From: Mycolicibacterium aurum
GTDB lineage: Bacteria > Actinomycetota > Actinomycetes > Mycobacteriales > Mycobacteriaceae
Length of the DNA: 64,000 nt
Assembly (NCBI GenBank): GCA_900078775.1
Contig: LT549889.1
Coordinates: 2,542,001 to 2,606,000, forward strand
Direction of reading: 5' to 3'
A program made the translations under genes and the position numbers. Below, piece after piece: positions 9,803-20,904 of this stretch. The notes beneath the pieces are model-generated. The model saw nothing but the letters and a program-made list of their open reading frames with translations. It made no database searches and had not been told where the DNA came from. The stretch's first letter is position 1. Every line of letters starts with the position of its first letter.

Positions 9803-11296
9803 TCAGCCCTCCCCGGCGAGCTGATCAGCCAGGGCACCGAGCCCGGCCGCGTTGGAGGCCTTCACCAGCACGACGTCCCCCTCGGCAAGTTCGGCCCGCA
9901 GCAAAGCCAGCGCGGCGTCGGCGTCGGGCACCTGGATGGCCTCACTGCCCCACGATCCTTCCATCACCGCCCCCTGCTGCATGGCGCTCATCGCTCTCCC
10001 GGTTCCCACGACTATCAGACGTGACACATCTAAGCGCACGGCGAACCGGCCGATGCGATCGTGTTCGGTTATCGCGTCGTCCCCGAGTTCCGCCATCTCG
10101 CCGAGAACCGCCCAGCTACGCCGCTTCTGCCCGGTGGCCGCCACGGACTGGCGGGCCATCCAGGCCAGCGCCTTGAGCCCGGCCATCATCGAATCCGGGT
10201 TGGCGTTGTAGGCGTCGTTGATCACCGTCACCCCGTCGGCGCGGGTGCTGACGTGCATCCGGCGCGCCGAGACCGGTCCGGCCGCGGCCAGCGCGTCAGC
10301 GATCTGGGCGACGGTGGCGCCGCACTCCAGCGCGACGGCGGCCGCGCACAGCGCGTTGGACACCTGGTGCTCGCCGTGCACCGCGAGCGCGACCTCGACG
10401 GACTGATCCCCGGCGTGCAGCGTGAAGCGCGGCCGGGCCAGCTCATCGAGCGTTTCGTCGGTGGACCAGACGTCCGCGCCCGGGCTGCGGGACACCCGCA
10501 CCACCCGGGCCCGGGTCTGGTCGGCCATCGCCGCGACGGCCGAATCGTCGGCGTTGAGGACGACCACGCCCGACTCCGGGACTGCTTGCGGCAGTTCGGA
10601 TTTGGTGGCGGCGATGACCTCGCGCGAGCCGAACTCGCCGAGATGGGCGGTGCCGACATTGAGCACCACCCCGATCGAGGGCGGGGCGATCGCGGCCAGC
10701 GCCGCGATATTGCCCGGATGGCGCGCGGACATCTCCAGGATCAGGAAGTCGGTGTCTGTGCTGGAGCGCAGCACCGTCCACGGGTGGCCGAGTTCGTTGT
10801 TGAACGACCCGGGCGGGGCGACCACCTCGCCCAGCGGCGCCAGCACCGCGGCCAGCAGATCCTTCGTCGAGGTCTTGCCCGAGGATCCGGTGACCCCGAT
10901 GATCCGCAGTCCCTGCGCCACCAGCTCGGCGGCCACCGCCGAGGCGAGCTTGGCCAGCGCGGCCAGCACGGCGGCACCCGAACCGTGCTCGTCATCATGT
11001 TCCAGGGCACCCGAGGAGGTGTCGGCGGAGTCGACGGGCGGCACCACGATCGCGGGCACCCCCACCGGGCGGGCGGCGAGCACGGCCGCGGCACCCGCAG
11101 CCACCGCACCGGTCGCGAAATCGTGACCGTCCGAACGTGCCCCGGGCAGCGCCAGGAACAGCCCGCCCTCGGTGACCTTGCGGGAATCGAATTCGACCGT
11201 GCCGGTGATCCGCGTCGCCGCGGCCTGTTCGGCGGTGATGTCGACCAGTTCGCCGCCGACGATATCGGCCACCTGCGCCAGCGTCAGCGCGATCAT
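9803..11296 (-). CDS. murF: UDP-MurNAc-tripeptide--D-Ala-D-Ala ligase MurF
   Basis: MurF adds D-Ala-D-Ala to complete the UDP-MurNAc-pentapeptide. The 497-residue Mur ligase has the ATP loop [13 protein letters not shown], the [11 protein letters not shown] region (typical MurF reads EMGxxxxGeI), the [11 protein letters not shown] and [11 protein letters not shown] motifs, and the C-terminal [11 protein letters not shown]. Its ATG overlaps the murE stop (ATGA) and it ends 5 bp before mraY. All signs point to a working enzyme. Confidence 0.95.
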   Translation of the reverse strand: MIALTLAQVADIVGGELVDITAEQAAATRITGTVEFDSRKVTEGGLFLALPGARSDGHDFATGAVAAGAAAVLAARPVGVPAIVVPPVDSADTSSGALEHDDEHGSGAAVLAALAKLASAVAAELVAQGLRIIGVTGSSGKTSTKDLLAAVLAPLGEVVAPPGSFNNELGHPWTVLRSSTDTDFLILEMSARHPGNIAALAAIAPPSIGVVLNVGTAHLGEFGSREVIAATKSELPQAVPESGVVVLNADDSAVAAMADQTRARVVRVSRSPGADVWSTDETLDELARPRFTLHAGDQSVEVALAVHGEHQVSNALCAAAVALECGATVAQIADALAAAGPVSARRMHVSTRADGVTVINDAYNANPDSMMAGLKALAWMARQSVAATGQKRRSWAVLGEMAELGDDAITEHDRIGRFAVRLDVSRLIVVGTGRAMSAMQQGAVMEGSWGSEAIQVPDADAALALLRAELAEGDVVLVKASNAAGLGALADQLAGEG

Positions 11297-12807
11297 CGGG
11301 TCTGCCTCTCCAGTGACTCTGCCAATTCCACCCGGTCGTCGAACGGTCGGGTGGTGCCCCGGCTGGTCTGCCCGGACTCATGGCCCTTACCGGCGATCAG
11401 CACCACATCCCCGGCCCGCGCCCAGTCGACCGCGTGGTCGATGGCCGCGCGCCGGTCGCCGATCTCGACGACCTCGGCGGCCCCGTCGGCGGTGCCGGCC
11501 AGCACCGCGGCCCGGATCTGCGCGGGGTCCTCGTCGCGCGGGTTGTCGTCGGTGATCACCACCAGGTCGGCCAGCCCCGCGGCCACCCGGCCCATCGGCT
11601 CGCGCTTGCCGGTGTCCCGGTTACCGCCGGCGCCGAACACCACCGCGAGCCGCCCGCCGTCGGGCAGTTGGGCGCGCAGGGTCTGCAGCACCGCCTCCAG
11701 CGCGCCCGGTTTGTGCGCGTAGTCGACGAGGGCGAGAAATTCCTGGCCCCGGTCGATGCTCTCCAGCCGGCCCGGTACCGCCGCGGTCCGCAGTCCGGGG
11801 GCGCTCTGCTGCGGGGACACCCCGACGGTGTCCAGCAGCGCGACCGCCAGCAGCGCGTTGGCGATGTTGTAGTGCCCGGGCAGGCCGATCTGCAGGGTGT
11901 GCCGGGCCCCGACCGGGTCGACGGCGACGAACTCCTGCCCGCCCTGACCGAGCGCGCGCACCTCGGCGACCGTCCAGTCGGCGTCGGCCGCACCGGTACC
12001 GATGCGCACGGGAGCCAGTGCGCGGGCCGCGATCTCGCGCCCGGCCTCGTCGTCGACGCAGACCACCGCGCGGGCGGCGTGCGTCGGCGAGGACGGTTCG
12101 AACAGCCGGGCCTTGGCGTCCAGGTAGTCCTGCATGCTCGGGTGGAAGTCGAGGTGGTCGCGGGACAGGTTGGTGAAGCCACCGGCCGCGAACGCGGTGC
12201 CGTCCACCCGGCCCAGCGTCAGCGCGTGGCTCGACACCTCCATCACCACGGTGTCCACCCCGCGTTCGACCATCACCGCCAGCAGCGCCTGCAGGTCGGG
12301 GGCCTCCGGGGTGGTCAGCGCGCTGGGCTCGTCGCGGCCGTCGATGCGGATCCCGACGGTGCCGATCAGCCCGGCGGTGCGGCCCGCGGCGCGCAGCCCG
12401 GCCTCGACCAGGTAGGTGGTGGTGGTCTTGCCGGAGGTGCCGGTGATGCCGATGACCCGCAGCGAGCGGGACGGCTCGCCGTAGACGGCGGCGGCCAGGA
12501 CGCCGAGCACCGCGCGGGGTTCGGGGTGCACCAGCACGGCGGCACCCAGGTCGGCGGGCAGCAGTTCGGCGCCCGCCGGGTCGGTGAGCACGGCGATCGC
12601 GCCGGCGGCTACCGCGTCGGCGGCGAACCGGGCCCCGTGCGCGGAGGCCCCGGGCAACGCCGCGAACAGATCGCCGGGGCGCACGTCCTGGCTGCGCAGG
12701 GTCACCCCGGTGACCCGGGCATCGGCGGGCTGCGGTGCGCCTGCCCCGATCCGCTCGGCCAGCGATCGGAGCAGCTCACCGACGGGATGGGCGGGACGCA
12801 ATTTCAT
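11293..12807 (-). CDS. murE: UDP-MurNAc-dipeptide--meso-diaminopimelate ligase MurE
   Basis: MurE adds meso-DAP to UDP-MurNAc-L-Ala-D-Glu. The 504-residue protein has the ATP loop [12 protein letters not shown], the [11 protein letters not shown] motif and [16 protein letters not shown] C-domain ([11 protein letters not shown] here). DDNPRDEDP is the DNPR signature that marks meso-DAP rather than lysine specificity. It lies only 52 bp from pbpB. In M. tuberculosis this gap holds several extra genes including a PE_PGRS gene, so the compact layout here is the ancestral-looking one. Confidence 0.96.
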   Translation of the reverse strand: MKLRPAHPVGELLRSLAERIGAGAPQPADARVTGVTLRSQDVRPGDLFAALPGASAHGARFAADAVAAGAIAVLTDPAGAELLPADLGAAVLVHPEPRAVLGVLAAAVYGEPSRSLRVIGITGTSGKTTTTYLVEAGLRAAGRTAGLIGTVGIRIDGRDEPSALTTPEAPDLQALLAVMVERGVDTVVMEVSSHALTLGRVDGTAFAAGGFTNLSRDHLDFHPSMQDYLDAKARLFEPSSPTHAARAVVCVDDEAGREIAARALAPVRIGTGAADADWTVAEVRALGQGGQEFVAVDPVGARHTLQIGLPGHYNIANALLAVALLDTVGVSPQQSAPGLRTAAVPGRLESIDRGQEFLALVDYAHKPGALEAVLQTLRAQLPDGGRLAVVFGAGGNRDTGKREPMGRVAAGLADLVVITDDNPRDEDPAQIRAAVLAGTADGAAEVVEIGDRRAAIDHAVDWARAGDVVLIAGKGHESGQTSRGTTRPFDDRVELAESLERQTR

Positions 12808-12859
12808 GGCCTTGCCACAGTACCGGGCACCTGTTCGACGCTTGCCGCGGCGCGATGCG

Positions 12860-14740
12860 CTAGGTGACCTGCAGGGTCAGCGGCGGGCCCGGATCCGGGG
12901 ACAGCGGCACGTTCTCGCGCTGCAGCAGCCAGGACGCGATGTTGTGGAACAGCGGGGCCATGGTGGTGCCGGGCAGCCCGTCGGCGGTGCGGTGCGGGTT
13001 GTCGGCCATGATGCCGATGACGTAGCGCGGGTCGTCCGACGGCGCCATCCCGGCGAAGGTGATCCAGTAGTGGTCGTCGTAGTAGCAGCCGCAGTTCGGG
13101 TTGATCTGCTGGGCGGTGCCGGTCTTGCCGGCCACCTGGTAGCCCTCGACGGCGGCCTGCCAGCCGGTGCCTTGCTGGACGCCGCGCGGATCGCGTTGCA
13201 CGGTGGCGCGCAACATATTGCGCACCGCGGCCGCGGTCTCCGGGGACACCACCCGGATGCTCTCGGGCTGCTCCTCTGGGGTGCGGGTGCCGTCGGGTGC
13301 GATGACGGACTTGATGATCCGCGGCGGGATCCGCACACCGTCGTTGGCGACGGCCTGGTACATGCCGGTCATCTGCAGCAGGGTCATCGAAAGACCCTGC
13401 CCGATGGGCAGGTTGGCGAACGAGCTGCCCGACCACTGGTCGATCGGCGGCACCAGGCCCGCGCTCTCACCGGGCAGCCCGATGCCGCTGCGCTGGCCCA
13501 GGCCGAACTTGCCGAGCATGTCGTAGAAGCGCTCCGGGCCGATCCGCTGGGCCAGCATCAGGGTGCCGACGTTGGAGGACTTCCCGAGAACCCCTGTGGT
13601 CGTGTAGGAGTCGACGCCGTGCTGCCACGCGTCGCGCACCGTGACGCCGCCCATGTTGATGGATCCCGGGACGGCCAGCACCTCGTCGGGGTTGGTCAGG
13701 CCGAGTTCGATCGCGGTGGCGGCGGTGACGATCTTGTTCACCGAGCCGGGTTCGAACGGGGAGGACACCGACGGGTTGCCCATCTGCCGGTGCGCCTGGC
13801 GGCCGAGGTCCTGGGACGGGTCGAAGGTGTTGTCGTTCGCCATCGCCAGTACCTCACCGGTTTTGGCGTCCAGCACCAGGGCCGACACATTGGCCGCGCC
13901 GGAGACGTCCTTGACCTGCTGCACCTGCTGCTGCACGTAGAACTGGATGTCGTCGTCCAGGGTGAGCTGCACGGTGGAGCCGTCGACCGCCTCGTGCCGG
14001 TTGCGCATGCTGCCCGGGATCATCACCCCGTCCGAGCCGCGGTCGTAGGTGACCGATCCGTCGGTGCCGGCCAGCTTGGCGTCCAGCGAGTCCTCCAGGC
14101 CGAGCAGCCCGTGGCCGTCCCAGTCGATGCCGCCGACGATGTTCGCGGCCAGCGAGCCACCCGGGTACTGCCGGATGTCCTGGCGCTCGGACCCGACCTC
14201 GGGGAACTTCTCCATGATCGCCTCGGCGACAGCGGGATCCACCGCGCGGGCCAGATAGGCGAAGGTGTCCTTGCTGGTGAGCTTCTTCAGCAGGGTCTTG
14301 GCGTCGGGCTTGTTGTTCAGCCGGGTGGCGACCTCGGTGGCGATCTCGCGGAGCCGCTCGTCGGGGTCGGGCTCGTCGGGGTCCTTGGCCTTGGCCTCTT
14401 CCAGTTCCTTGCGGACCCGCACCGGCTGGAAGGTCAGTGCCCGGGCCTCGATGGTGAAGGCCAGCTTGTCCTCGTTGCGGTCGACGATGCTGCCGCGCAC
14501 CGCCTTCTGCACATCGGTCACCTTGAGCTGGCCGGCCGCCTCGGCGCGCAGCCCGGCGGCGTTGGAGATCTGCAGATTGAACAGCTGGGCGGCGGCCACC
14601 ACCAGCACCAGGAAGATGACCACATTGCCGGCCCGATGCCGGAACACGAAAGAGGAACTACGCAAACCGGTTTGCGGTTCGGCGTGCCGGATCCGACGGT
14701 CGGTGGCGACGTGCTCCTGGGACTTCTTGGCGCGGCTCAT
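12860..14740 (-). CDS. pbpB: Septal transpeptidase PbpB (FtsI/PBP3)
   Basis: PbpB is the class B penicillin-binding protein that crosslinks septal peptidoglycan with FtsW. The 626-residue protein has a cytoplasmic N-terminus, one transmembrane helix at ~38-56, a pedestal domain and a transpeptidase domain. The active-site motifs are SVNK (~333-336, nucleophile Ser), SSN (~389) and KTG (~540). The loop near 112-130 is unusually rich in acidic residues and Pro. Its ATG overlaps the ftsL-like stop. Confidence 0.95.
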   Translation of the reverse strand: MSRAKKSQEHVATDRRIRHAEPQTGLRSSSFVFRHRAGNVVIFLVLVVAAAQLFNLQISNAAGLRAEAAGQLKVTDVQKAVRGSIVDRNEDKLAFTIEARALTFQPVRVRKELEEAKAKDPDEPDPDERLREIATEVATRLNNKPDAKTLLKKLTSKDTFAYLARAVDPAVAEAIMEKFPEVGSERQDIRQYPGGSLAANIVGGIDWDGHGLLGLEDSLDAKLAGTDGSVTYDRGSDGVMIPGSMRNRHEAVDGSTVQLTLDDDIQFYVQQQVQQVKDVSGAANVSALVLDAKTGEVLAMANDNTFDPSQDLGRQAHRQMGNPSVSSPFEPGSVNKIVTAATAIELGLTNPDEVLAVPGSINMGGVTVRDAWQHGVDSYTTTGVLGKSSNVGTLMLAQRIGPERFYDMLGKFGLGQRSGIGLPGESAGLVPPIDQWSGSSFANLPIGQGLSMTLLQMTGMYQAVANDGVRIPPRIIKSVIAPDGTRTPEEQPESIRVVSPETAAAVRNMLRATVQRDPRGVQQGTGWQAAVEGYQVAGKTGTAQQINPNCGCYYDDHYWITFAGMAPSDDPRYVIGIMADNPHRTADGLPGTTMAPLFHNIASWLLQRENVPLSPDPGPPLTLQVT

Positions 14741-15765
14741 GCGGCCGGGTCCCCGGGCACCTCGACGGGACCCTCGGGCACCTCAACCGGAGCCGGCGCC
14801 GGCGCCGGCTCCGGAGCGGGGCCGATGTTCTCCATGCCACCGACCGGCCCGGGCTGGGCGGGAAGTTCCGGGGCGGCCAGATGCGGCAGTCCGTCCGCGG
14901 GTTGCGGGTCGACGGCCGGCGGTGCGGCGACCGGTGCGGCCGGAGCCACCGGGGCCGTCAGCGGTGTCGCGGCCGGCGGCGCGGGGGTCTCCCGCGGTGG
15001 CACCCGCACCACGACCTCGCGCGGATCGACGACCTGCGGAGCCGGCGCGGTGCTGGTCGGGGCGCTGGGGCGCTCGGTGCGCCCGGTGGCCGACGATTCC
15101 GGAACCACCTCGGGCAGCGGCGTATTCAGCGGCGGCGGGGGCACGCCCTCGGCCGGCTTGGGGGTACCCACCACCACCCAGGCGCCGGTGGGATCCTGCA
15201 CCAGGTGGGCGGTGTCGCGGGACGGGATCATGCCCAGTTCACGGGCGGCCTCGGCCAGCGCCGGGGCCGCCTGGGCCTCCAGCACATCGCGCTCGAGGGC
15301 TTCCTTCTGCTGTGCCAGCGCCTGGTTGAGCTGGCGGGCGTGGCCGAGCTGATAGGAGCGTTCGGCGGCATCGGTGGACAGCCACAGCGTGACGCCGAGT
15401 CCGAGGCCGAGCGCACCGATCACCAGCACCACGAAGGGCACCCGGGAGACCAGCTCGCGGGGGTGGAACTCGATCGACGCCAGCCGGGTGATCAGCCGTT
15501 CCCGCAGTGGCGGACGGACGACCTTGGGAGCCTTGGCCTTACGCGCCTTCGCGCGCGCCTTGGCCTGGCTGGCGTTCTTGGGCCGGGCCGGCGCGTCGAC
15601 CGGGCGGCGGACCGGGCTGTTCTTGGGTGCCGACCGCTGCGGGCGCTGTTCGGGTGCGCTGCGGCGCTTACGGGCCGGCGCCTCGGCCCGCGCGCGGGCA
15701 CGCTGCGGCTTGACGCGGCGCGGCTCGTCGGCGCCACGCTCCGGCGCAGGTCGCTTCCCCCTCAT
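14737..15765 (-). CDS. FtsL-like divisome membrane protein (Rv2164c type)
   Basis: This 342-residue bitopic protein lies between rsmH and pbpB, the classical position of ftsL. It has a basic, Ala/Arg/Lys-rich cytoplasmic tail (1-108) and one transmembrane helix (~109-129). A predicted coiled coil follows (~131-175, with [20 protein letters not shown]), and then a Pro/Ala/Val-rich extracytoplasmic C-terminus of about 150 residues. Mycobacterial orthologues have been described as FtsL. It overlaps both neighbours by 4 bases. Low sequence conservation is normal for FtsL, so the call rests on topology and position. Confidence 0.8.
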   Translation of the reverse strand: MRGKRPAPERGADEPRRVKPQRARARAEAPARKRRSAPEQRPQRSAPKNSPVRRPVDAPARPKNASQAKARAKARKAKAPKVVRPPLRERLITRLASIEFHPRELVSRVPFVVLVIGALGLGLGVTLWLSTDAAERSYQLGHARQLNQALAQQKEALERDVLEAQAAPALAEAARELGMIPSRDTAHLVQDPTGAWVVVGTPKPAEGVPPPPLNTPLPEVVPESSATGRTERPSAPTSTAPAPQVVDPREVVVRVPPRETPAPPAATPLTAPVAPAAPVAAPPAVDPQPADGLPHLAAPELPAQPGPVGGMENIGPAPEPAPAPAPVEVPEGPVEVPGDPAA

Positions 15766-16889
15766 GAGCCATCCTTTCCGGCAACCTTTTCCAACGCCCG
15801 CAAGCGCACCGAGGCGCTGCGCGGATTCCGTTCGATCTCTTCGGCGTCGGCCTGCTCGGCCCCCCGGGTCAGTGACACGAATTCGGCCTCGTAGCCCGGC
15901 AATTCGACCGGGAGGCCGGGCGGCGTACGCGACGCCGTGGCCGCGGCGAACAACCCCTTGACGATCTTGTCCTCCAGGGACTGGTAGGCCATCACCACGA
16001 TGCGCCCGCCCCCGGACAGCGCGGCCAGCGAGGCCGGCAGTGCCTCACGCAGCGAGTCGAGTTCGGCGTTGACCGCGATGCGCAACGCCTGGAAGGTGCG
16101 CTTGGCCGGGTGCCCGCCGGTGCGCCGGGTAGCGGCCGGGATCGCCTCGTAGAGCAACTCGACCAGTTCCCCGGTGCTGCGCAGCGGTTGGTGCGCACGG
16201 CGTTTGACGATGCGTGCGGCGATCCGGCCGGCGAAGCGCTCCTCACCGTATTCGCGCAGCACCCGGGCCAGGGCGCGTTCGTCGTAGGTGTTGAGGATGT
16301 CGGCGGCGGTGAGGTCGGCTTCGGGATCCATCCGCATGTCCAGCGGTGCGTCGTGGGCGTAGGAGAAGCCGCGGTCCACCAGATCCAGCTGCATGGAGGA
16401 CACGCCCAGGTCGAAGAGCACTCCGTCGACCTGGCGCTCGTCCCGGTCGGCCCAGTAGCCGTCGTAGCGGGTGCGAACGGAGCGGAACCGGTCGCCGAAC
16501 GGCGCCAGTCGCTCGGTGGCGATGCGCAGCGCGTTGGGGTCCCGGTCCAGCCCGACGACATGCAGACCGGGCAACTCGGTGAGGAAGCGTTCGGTGTGCC
16601 CACCGGCGCCGAGTGTCGCGTCCACCAGCACCGCGCCGGTGCCGTCGGGATGCTGCCGGGTCAGGGCGGGCGTGAGCAGTTCGACGCAGCGGTCGATCAG
16701 TACGGGAATGTGCCCGTGCGGGCCGGAGTCTTGAGGCACTGCGACTCCCCTGTCGCGATGAGGCGCCCCTGCAACGGGGTCCCTGCCCGAGGTGATGGAC
16801 CTGGCGTCGGGGAAGTACGCCAGGGCCGGATCGGGCAGAGGCCGCGTTGCACGGGCATCGGGTTCAGATGATGTCGCGAAGAGTGTCAT
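15762..16889 (-). CDS. rsmH: 16S rRNA (cytosine-1402-N4)-methyltransferase RsmH (MraW)
   Basis: RsmH methylates C1402 of 16S rRNA using S-adenosylmethionine. Family motifs are HIPVL, the SAM loop [40 protein letters not shown] segment, [14 protein letters not shown] and [10 protein letters not shown]. The ATG at 16889 gives 375 residues and overlaps the end of mraZ by 26 bases. It is preferred because the upstream segment [13 protein letters not shown] resembles the N-terminus I recall for the M. tuberculosis protein. A shorter GTG start at 16739 is possible. Confidence 0.93.
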   Translation of the reverse strand: MTLFATSSEPDARATRPLPDPALAYFPDARSITSGRDPVAGAPHRDRGVAVPQDSGPHGHIPVLIDRCVELLTPALTRQHPDGTGAVLVDATLGAGGHTERFLTELPGLHVVGLDRDPNALRIATERLAPFGDRFRSVRTRYDGYWADRDERQVDGVLFDLGVSSMQLDLVDRGFSYAHDAPLDMRMDPEADLTAADILNTYDERALARVLREYGEERFAGRIAARIVKRRAHQPLRSTGELVELLYEAIPAATRRTGGHPAKRTFQALRIAVNAELDSLREALPASLAALSGGGRIVVMAYQSLEDKIVKGLFAAATASRTPPGLPVELPGYEAEFVSLTRGAEQADAEEIERNPRSASVRLRALEKVAGKDGS

Positions 16890-17295
16890 CGCTGGCCGCG
16901 GAGAAGGTCTCTTCGTGGGTCTCCTGGTACTGCTGCCAGGCCTGGGCATCCCAGATCTCGAGGTGCCCCAGCGAACCGGTCACCACGCAATCCTTGGACA
17001 GGTTGGCGTACCGGCGGTGTTCGGCCGACAGGGTGATGCGGCCCTGTGCGTCGGGATGCTGCTCATCGGCACCGGCCGCCAGGTTGCGCACATAGGCGCG
17101 GGCCTGCGGGTCGCTGCGCGATGCCAGCATCGCCTTCTCGGCCAGCTTCTCGAACTCCGCACGCGGGTAGACGGCGAGGCTGTGATCTTGGCTCTTGGTG
17201 ACCATCAACCCTCCTGCCAATGCGTCGCGGAACTTGGCGGGCAGTGTGAGCCGCCCCTTGTCGTCGAGCTTGGGCGTGTAGGTACCGAGAAACAT
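16864..17295 (-). CDS. mraZ: Transcriptional regulator MraZ
   Basis: MraZ is a SpoVT/AbrB-like DNA-binding ring that represses the dcw operon it heads. The 143-residue protein has two MraZ repeats: [23 protein letters not shown] at the N-terminus and a second around residue 80-120 ([16 protein letters not shown]). A GGAGGT Shine-Dalgarno stands 7 bases before the ATG. Three 10-base repeats that match its operator form lie 73-102 bases upstream of the ATG. Confidence 0.96.
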   Translation of the reverse strand: MFLGTYTPKLDDKGRLTLPAKFRDALAGGLMVTKSQDHSLAVYPRAEFEKLAEKAMLASRSDPQARAYVRNLAAGADEQHPDAQGRITLSAEHRRYANLSKDCVVTGSLGHLEIWDAQAWQQYQETHEETFSAASDDTLRDII

Positions 17296-17367
17296 CTCGC
17301 CACCTCCGACCACTCGGCTGGATTCCGAGTCGTTCTCGCCCGCTTCGCGGAGCTCCGGTTGCCCCGC

Positions 17368-17397
17368 TGTTCGCCACTTTACCCCACAATCCCCCAC
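17368..17397 (-). promoter_or_regulatory. MraZ operator boxes overlapping the mraZ promoter
   Basis: Three 10-base direct repeats run on the minus strand: GTGGGGGATT (17397-17388), GTGGGGTAAA (17387-17378) and GTGGCGAACA (17377-17368). Helical-turn spacing of G-rich boxes just upstream of mraZ is the known form of MraZ binding sites. TAAAGT (17381-17376) inside them is a plausible -10, so binding would block the promoter (autorepression). Confidence 0.75.
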
Positions 17398-17545
17398 AAC
17401 GCTCCATCTGCTGCCACCAACTTCCCCAGCACCCCACTCCGCACCGCCGAATCCCCCTCTCGGCGGGCACCCGGAACCCGCCCGCACCCCGCCCACAACC
17501 GAAAAGCCCCAGCTCACGGGCCGAACGAGCCCGGGTGGGTGTGCC

Positions 17546-17576
17546 GTGGGGAACGGTGGGGAGAAAGTGGGGAGCC
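17546..17576 (+). repeat. Second GTGGGG repeat set, opposite orientation
   Basis: GTGGGG starts at 17546, 17556 and 17567 on the plus strand, so the spacing is 10 and 11 bases. This resembles the MraZ boxes 150 bp away but points the other way and has no obvious plus-strand gene to control. It may be an auxiliary MraZ site for looping, or chance in G-rich DNA. Confidence 0.4.
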
Positions 17577-17636
17577 GGCCCTGTCCCAGCCCAGTGCGGG
17601 CCGACACGCCGCCGCTCCACACCCGTCCGCGGGCAT

Positions 17637-17670
17637 AAAAAACGGGGTAGCTCGGCTATCGAGCTACCCC
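17637..17670 (-). terminator. Intrinsic terminator after the DUF3040 gene
   Basis: A perfect 11-bp stem (GGGGTAGCTCG / CGAGCTACCCC, 17644-17670) with a 5-base loop is followed on the minus strand by G and then TTTTTT. It lies 55 bp past the stop of the DUF3040 gene and would protect the mraZ regulatory region from read-through. Confidence 0.9.
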
Positions 17671-17724
17671 GGTGGGGAAATGTGGAGCGGGCCGGCGCGA
17701 CCGCTGCGCGACGGCCCGGACGTC

Positions 17725-18129
17725 CTATTCGTCGAAGCGACGACGGAAGCGGTCCTCCATGCGGCTGGTGAACGATCCGCCGGCGTTCTTGTTGCGCTTG
17801 CTGCGCGCCGCGCCGAGCGAAGACACGCCCTTGTCGGCCGGCACCGGCCCGCGCGGCCCGGTGATCGCGAACACCACACCGCCGAACATGACGATGAAGC
17901 CGATAACGGACAGGATCGGGAAGCTGCCGATCATGGTGGCCTTGATCGCCACACCGGAGACCAGCATCGCCAGGCCGACCACGAAGAGGGCCACGCCCTG
18001 CAACCGGCGGCGGGCCGAGGGCGCCCGCAGATTGCCACCCCGCACGCTGGAAGCGAATTTGGGGTCCTCGGCATAGAGCGCGCTTTCGATCTGGTCGAGC
18101 ATGCGCTGCTCGTGATCGGAGAGTGGCAT
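17725..18129 (-). CDS. DUF3040 membrane protein (Rv2169c type)
   Basis: This 134-residue actinobacterial DUF3040 protein starts with the family's MPLSDHEQRMLDQIESALYAEDPKFA segment and has two transmembrane helices (~45-62 and ~67-88). It ends in a basic cytoplasmic tail (SFTSRMEDRFRRRFDE). Function is unknown. GGAGGGA lies 4 bases before the ATG. It is transcribed alone, diverging from the GNAT gene and closed by an intrinsic terminator. Confidence 0.88.
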   Translation of the reverse strand: MPLSDHEQRMLDQIESALYAEDPKFASSVRGGNLRAPSARRRLQGVALFVVGLAMLVSGVAIKATMIGSFPILSVIGFIVMFGGVVFAITGPRGPVPADKGVSSLGAARSKRNKNAGGSFTSRMEDRFRRRFDE

Positions 18130-18381
18130 CCGTCCCTCCTAGTCCCGCGCCCTGGTTCCGGCTGTTCCGGAACCTCTCATCTCGTGTGCTGTGCCCGCAG
18201 TCGCGGGCATCCGATCACCATGATACGAGGTCAATCTGAGCCGTACCACCTACTTCGCCCACGATTGTATGACCTCCGCCACCAAACCCGGCCACCGCCT
18301 CACCCGCGCACGCACAAGCCCGTACCCGGGACCGATAATGAACGTGACCGAGCGCACCGACCGACCCCGTGAAGGACCCCC

Positions 18382-18984
18382 TTGCCGACATATCTGGTCG
18401 ACCTCTCGACCGAGGTGATGCGTCGACGGCTGAACGAGGCACTGACGGTCTACGTGGACGCGATGCATTACCCGCGCGGCACCGAGGAGCAGCGCGCCTC
18501 GATGTGGCTGGAGCACACCCGCCGGGCCGGGTGGAAAGCCGTGGCCGCCCTGAGCACACCCGAGCCCCTCCCCGACCCGGACGACCCGCAGGCGCTGGAG
18601 ACCGCCGAACTGCTCGGCGTCGCCTACGGCTACAGCGGCGCCCCGGACCAATGGTGGCAGCAGCAGGTGGTGCACGGGCTGCGCCGCACCGGCACCGACC
18701 CTGACCAGGCCGACGCCCTGCTGGGCGACTACTTCGAGCTCACCGAACTGCACATCCACCCACGCGCCCAGGGGCACGGCCTCGGTGAGGCGCTGGCCCG
18801 GCGGCTGCTCAGCGGACGGCCCGAGGCCCGGGTGCTGCTGTCCACCCCGGAGATCAACGGTGAGGCAAACCGCGCCTGGCGGCTGTACCGCCGGCTCGGC
18901 TTCGGCGATGTCATCCGGGACTACCACTTCGCCGGGGACCCCCGCGCGTTCGCCATCCTGGGCCGGTCGCTGCCCCTGGACTGA
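18382..18984 (+). CDS. GNAT-family N-acetyltransferase (Rv2170 type)
   Basis: This 200-residue GNAT acetyltransferase probably uses acetyl-CoA. The fold is visible as the ELTELHIHPRAQGHGLGEALARRLL segment, whose RAQGHGLG is the acetyl-CoA pyrophosphate loop, followed by NRAWRLYRRLGF. The M. tuberculosis orthologue Rv2170 has been reported to acetylate isocitrate dehydrogenase; whether this one does is inference. The start is TTG with AAGGA seven bases upstream, and the N-terminal alignment to Rv2170 supports it. A GATAAT (18335-18340 region) is a plausible -10. Confidence 0.85.
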   Translation: MPTYLVDLSTEVMRRRLNEALTVYVDAMHYPRGTEEQRASMWLEHTRRAGWKAVAALSTPEPLPDPDDPQALETAELLGVAYGYSGAPDQWWQQQVVHGLRRTGTDPDQADALLGDYFELTELHIHPRAQGHGLGEALARRLLSGRPEARVLLSTPEINGEANRAWRLYRRLGFGDVIRDYHFAGDPRAFAILGRSLPLD

Positions 18985-18994
18985 CCGGGTCTGG

Positions 18995-19000
18995 CACGAT
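18995..19000 (+). promoter_or_regulatory. -10 element for a leaderless lppM transcript
   Basis: CACGAT lies exactly at -12 to -7 relative to the GTG at 19007, so transcription could start on the G of the start codon. The match to TAnnnT is partial. Confidence 0.4.
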
Positions 19001-19006
19001 GACCGG

Positions 19007-19672
19007 GTGTCCGTGCGCCCCCGTCGCCACCGGCTTTCAGCCCTGGTCCTGCTGCTGTTGATCGTCGTACCGTTCGCGGTCGGATGCGTACGCGTACGCG
19101 CCTCGATCACGGTCTCCCCCGACGACCGGGTATCCGGTCAGATCGTTGCCGCGGCCAAGCCGCGCAACGACGACGACAAGGGACCGCAGCTGCTGAACTC
19201 GCTGCCGTTCAGCAACAAGGTGGCCGTCTCCCGGTACGAACGCGGCGACTACGTCGGCTCGCAGGCGGTGTTCTCCGATCTGACCTTCGCCGAACTGCCC
19301 CAGCTGGCGAACATGAACCGGGACGCCGCCGGGGTGGACATCTCGCTGCGCCGCGCGGGTGACCTGGTGATCCTGGAGGGCCGCGTGGACCTCACCTCCC
19401 TGAACGATCCGGAGGCCGACGTCTCGCTGAGCGTGTCTTTCCCCGGCGAGGTGACCTCCACCAACGGTGACCAGGTGTCCTCCGGCGTCGTCGAGTGGAA
19501 GCTCAAGCCCGGCGTGGTCACCACGATGAACGCCCAGGCCCGCTTCACCGATCCCAGCGCGCGGTCCTTCACCGCGGCCGCGATCTGGCTCGGCCTCGGG
19601 TCGATGGTCGTGGCCGGCATCATCGGCGCGCTGGCCTGGGTGAGCCGCGACCGGTCCCCGCGCGTCGGCTGA
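19007..19672 (+). CDS. lppM: Lipoprotein LppM
   Basis: LppM is a mycobacterial lipoprotein linked to phagocytosis and phosphatidylinositol-mannoside handling in M. tuberculosis. The 221-residue protein has an N-terminal signal with Cys27 after a hydrophobic run (IVVPFAVGC), which is a weak lipobox because Val-Gly-Cys replaces Ala-Gly-Cys. A beta-rich domain follows, then a C-terminal transmembrane helix (~191-213) and a short basic tail. The GTG at 19007 was chosen by frame and length (227 residues in M. tuberculosis). Rv2172c, which follows in M. tuberculosis, is absent here. Confidence 0.85.
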   Translation: MSVRPRRHRLSALVLLLLIVVPFAVGCVRVRASITVSPDDRVSGQIVAAAKPRNDDDKGPQLLNSLPFSNKVAVSRYERGDYVGSQAVFSDLTFAELPQLANMNRDAAGVDISLRRAGDLVILEGRVDLTSLNDPEADVSLSVSFPGEVTSTNGDQVSSGVVEWKLKPGVVTTMNAQARFTDPSARSFTAAAIWLGLGSMVVAGIIGALAWVSRDRSPRVG

Positions 19673-19720
19673 TGCGCTCACCGGGCGCGTTCGGCGACCC
19701 GACTGCATAATTGCGTGCTG

Positions 19721-19761
19721 GTAGAGCGTCCGACTCCCATGAGTCGGGGCCGAGGCTCTAC
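19721..19761. repeat. Nested inverted repeat upstream of the polyprenyl synthase gene
   Basis: A perfect 7-bp stem CCGACTC-CCAT-GAGTCGG (19730-19747) sits inside an outer pair GTAGAG (19721-19726) / CTCTAC (19756-19761). It lies about 55 bp before the GTG of the gene at 19815. It could be an operator or a leader hairpin; it has no T tract, so a terminator of lppM is less likely. Confidence 0.5.
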
Positions 19762-19766
19762 GCTGA

Positions 19767-20900
<1,134 letters not shown>

Positions 20901-20904
20901 GGCG

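Larger units (their letters stand above)
17296..17724. other. Intergenic region with mraZ promoter/operator, repeats and a terminator
   Basis: This 429-bp gap has no convincing gene. It holds the mraZ leader, three minus-strand MraZ-type boxes (17368-17397) over a TAAAGT -10, a C-rich middle, a second and oppositely oriented set of GTGGGG repeats (17546-17576), and an intrinsic terminator (17637-17670) that ends the DUF3040 gene. In M. tuberculosis H37Rv an IS6110 copy sits in this gap; none is seen here. Confidence 0.8.

Noticed and set aside
12584..15352. 922-residue plus-strand frame opposite murE and pbpB
   Set aside because: It is a shadow of coding DNA on the other strand, with no recognisable domain.
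16889..16949. Longer rsmH start beyond 16889
   Set aside because: It would extend further into mraZ and adds a Pro/Arg-rich stretch with no similarity to the family.
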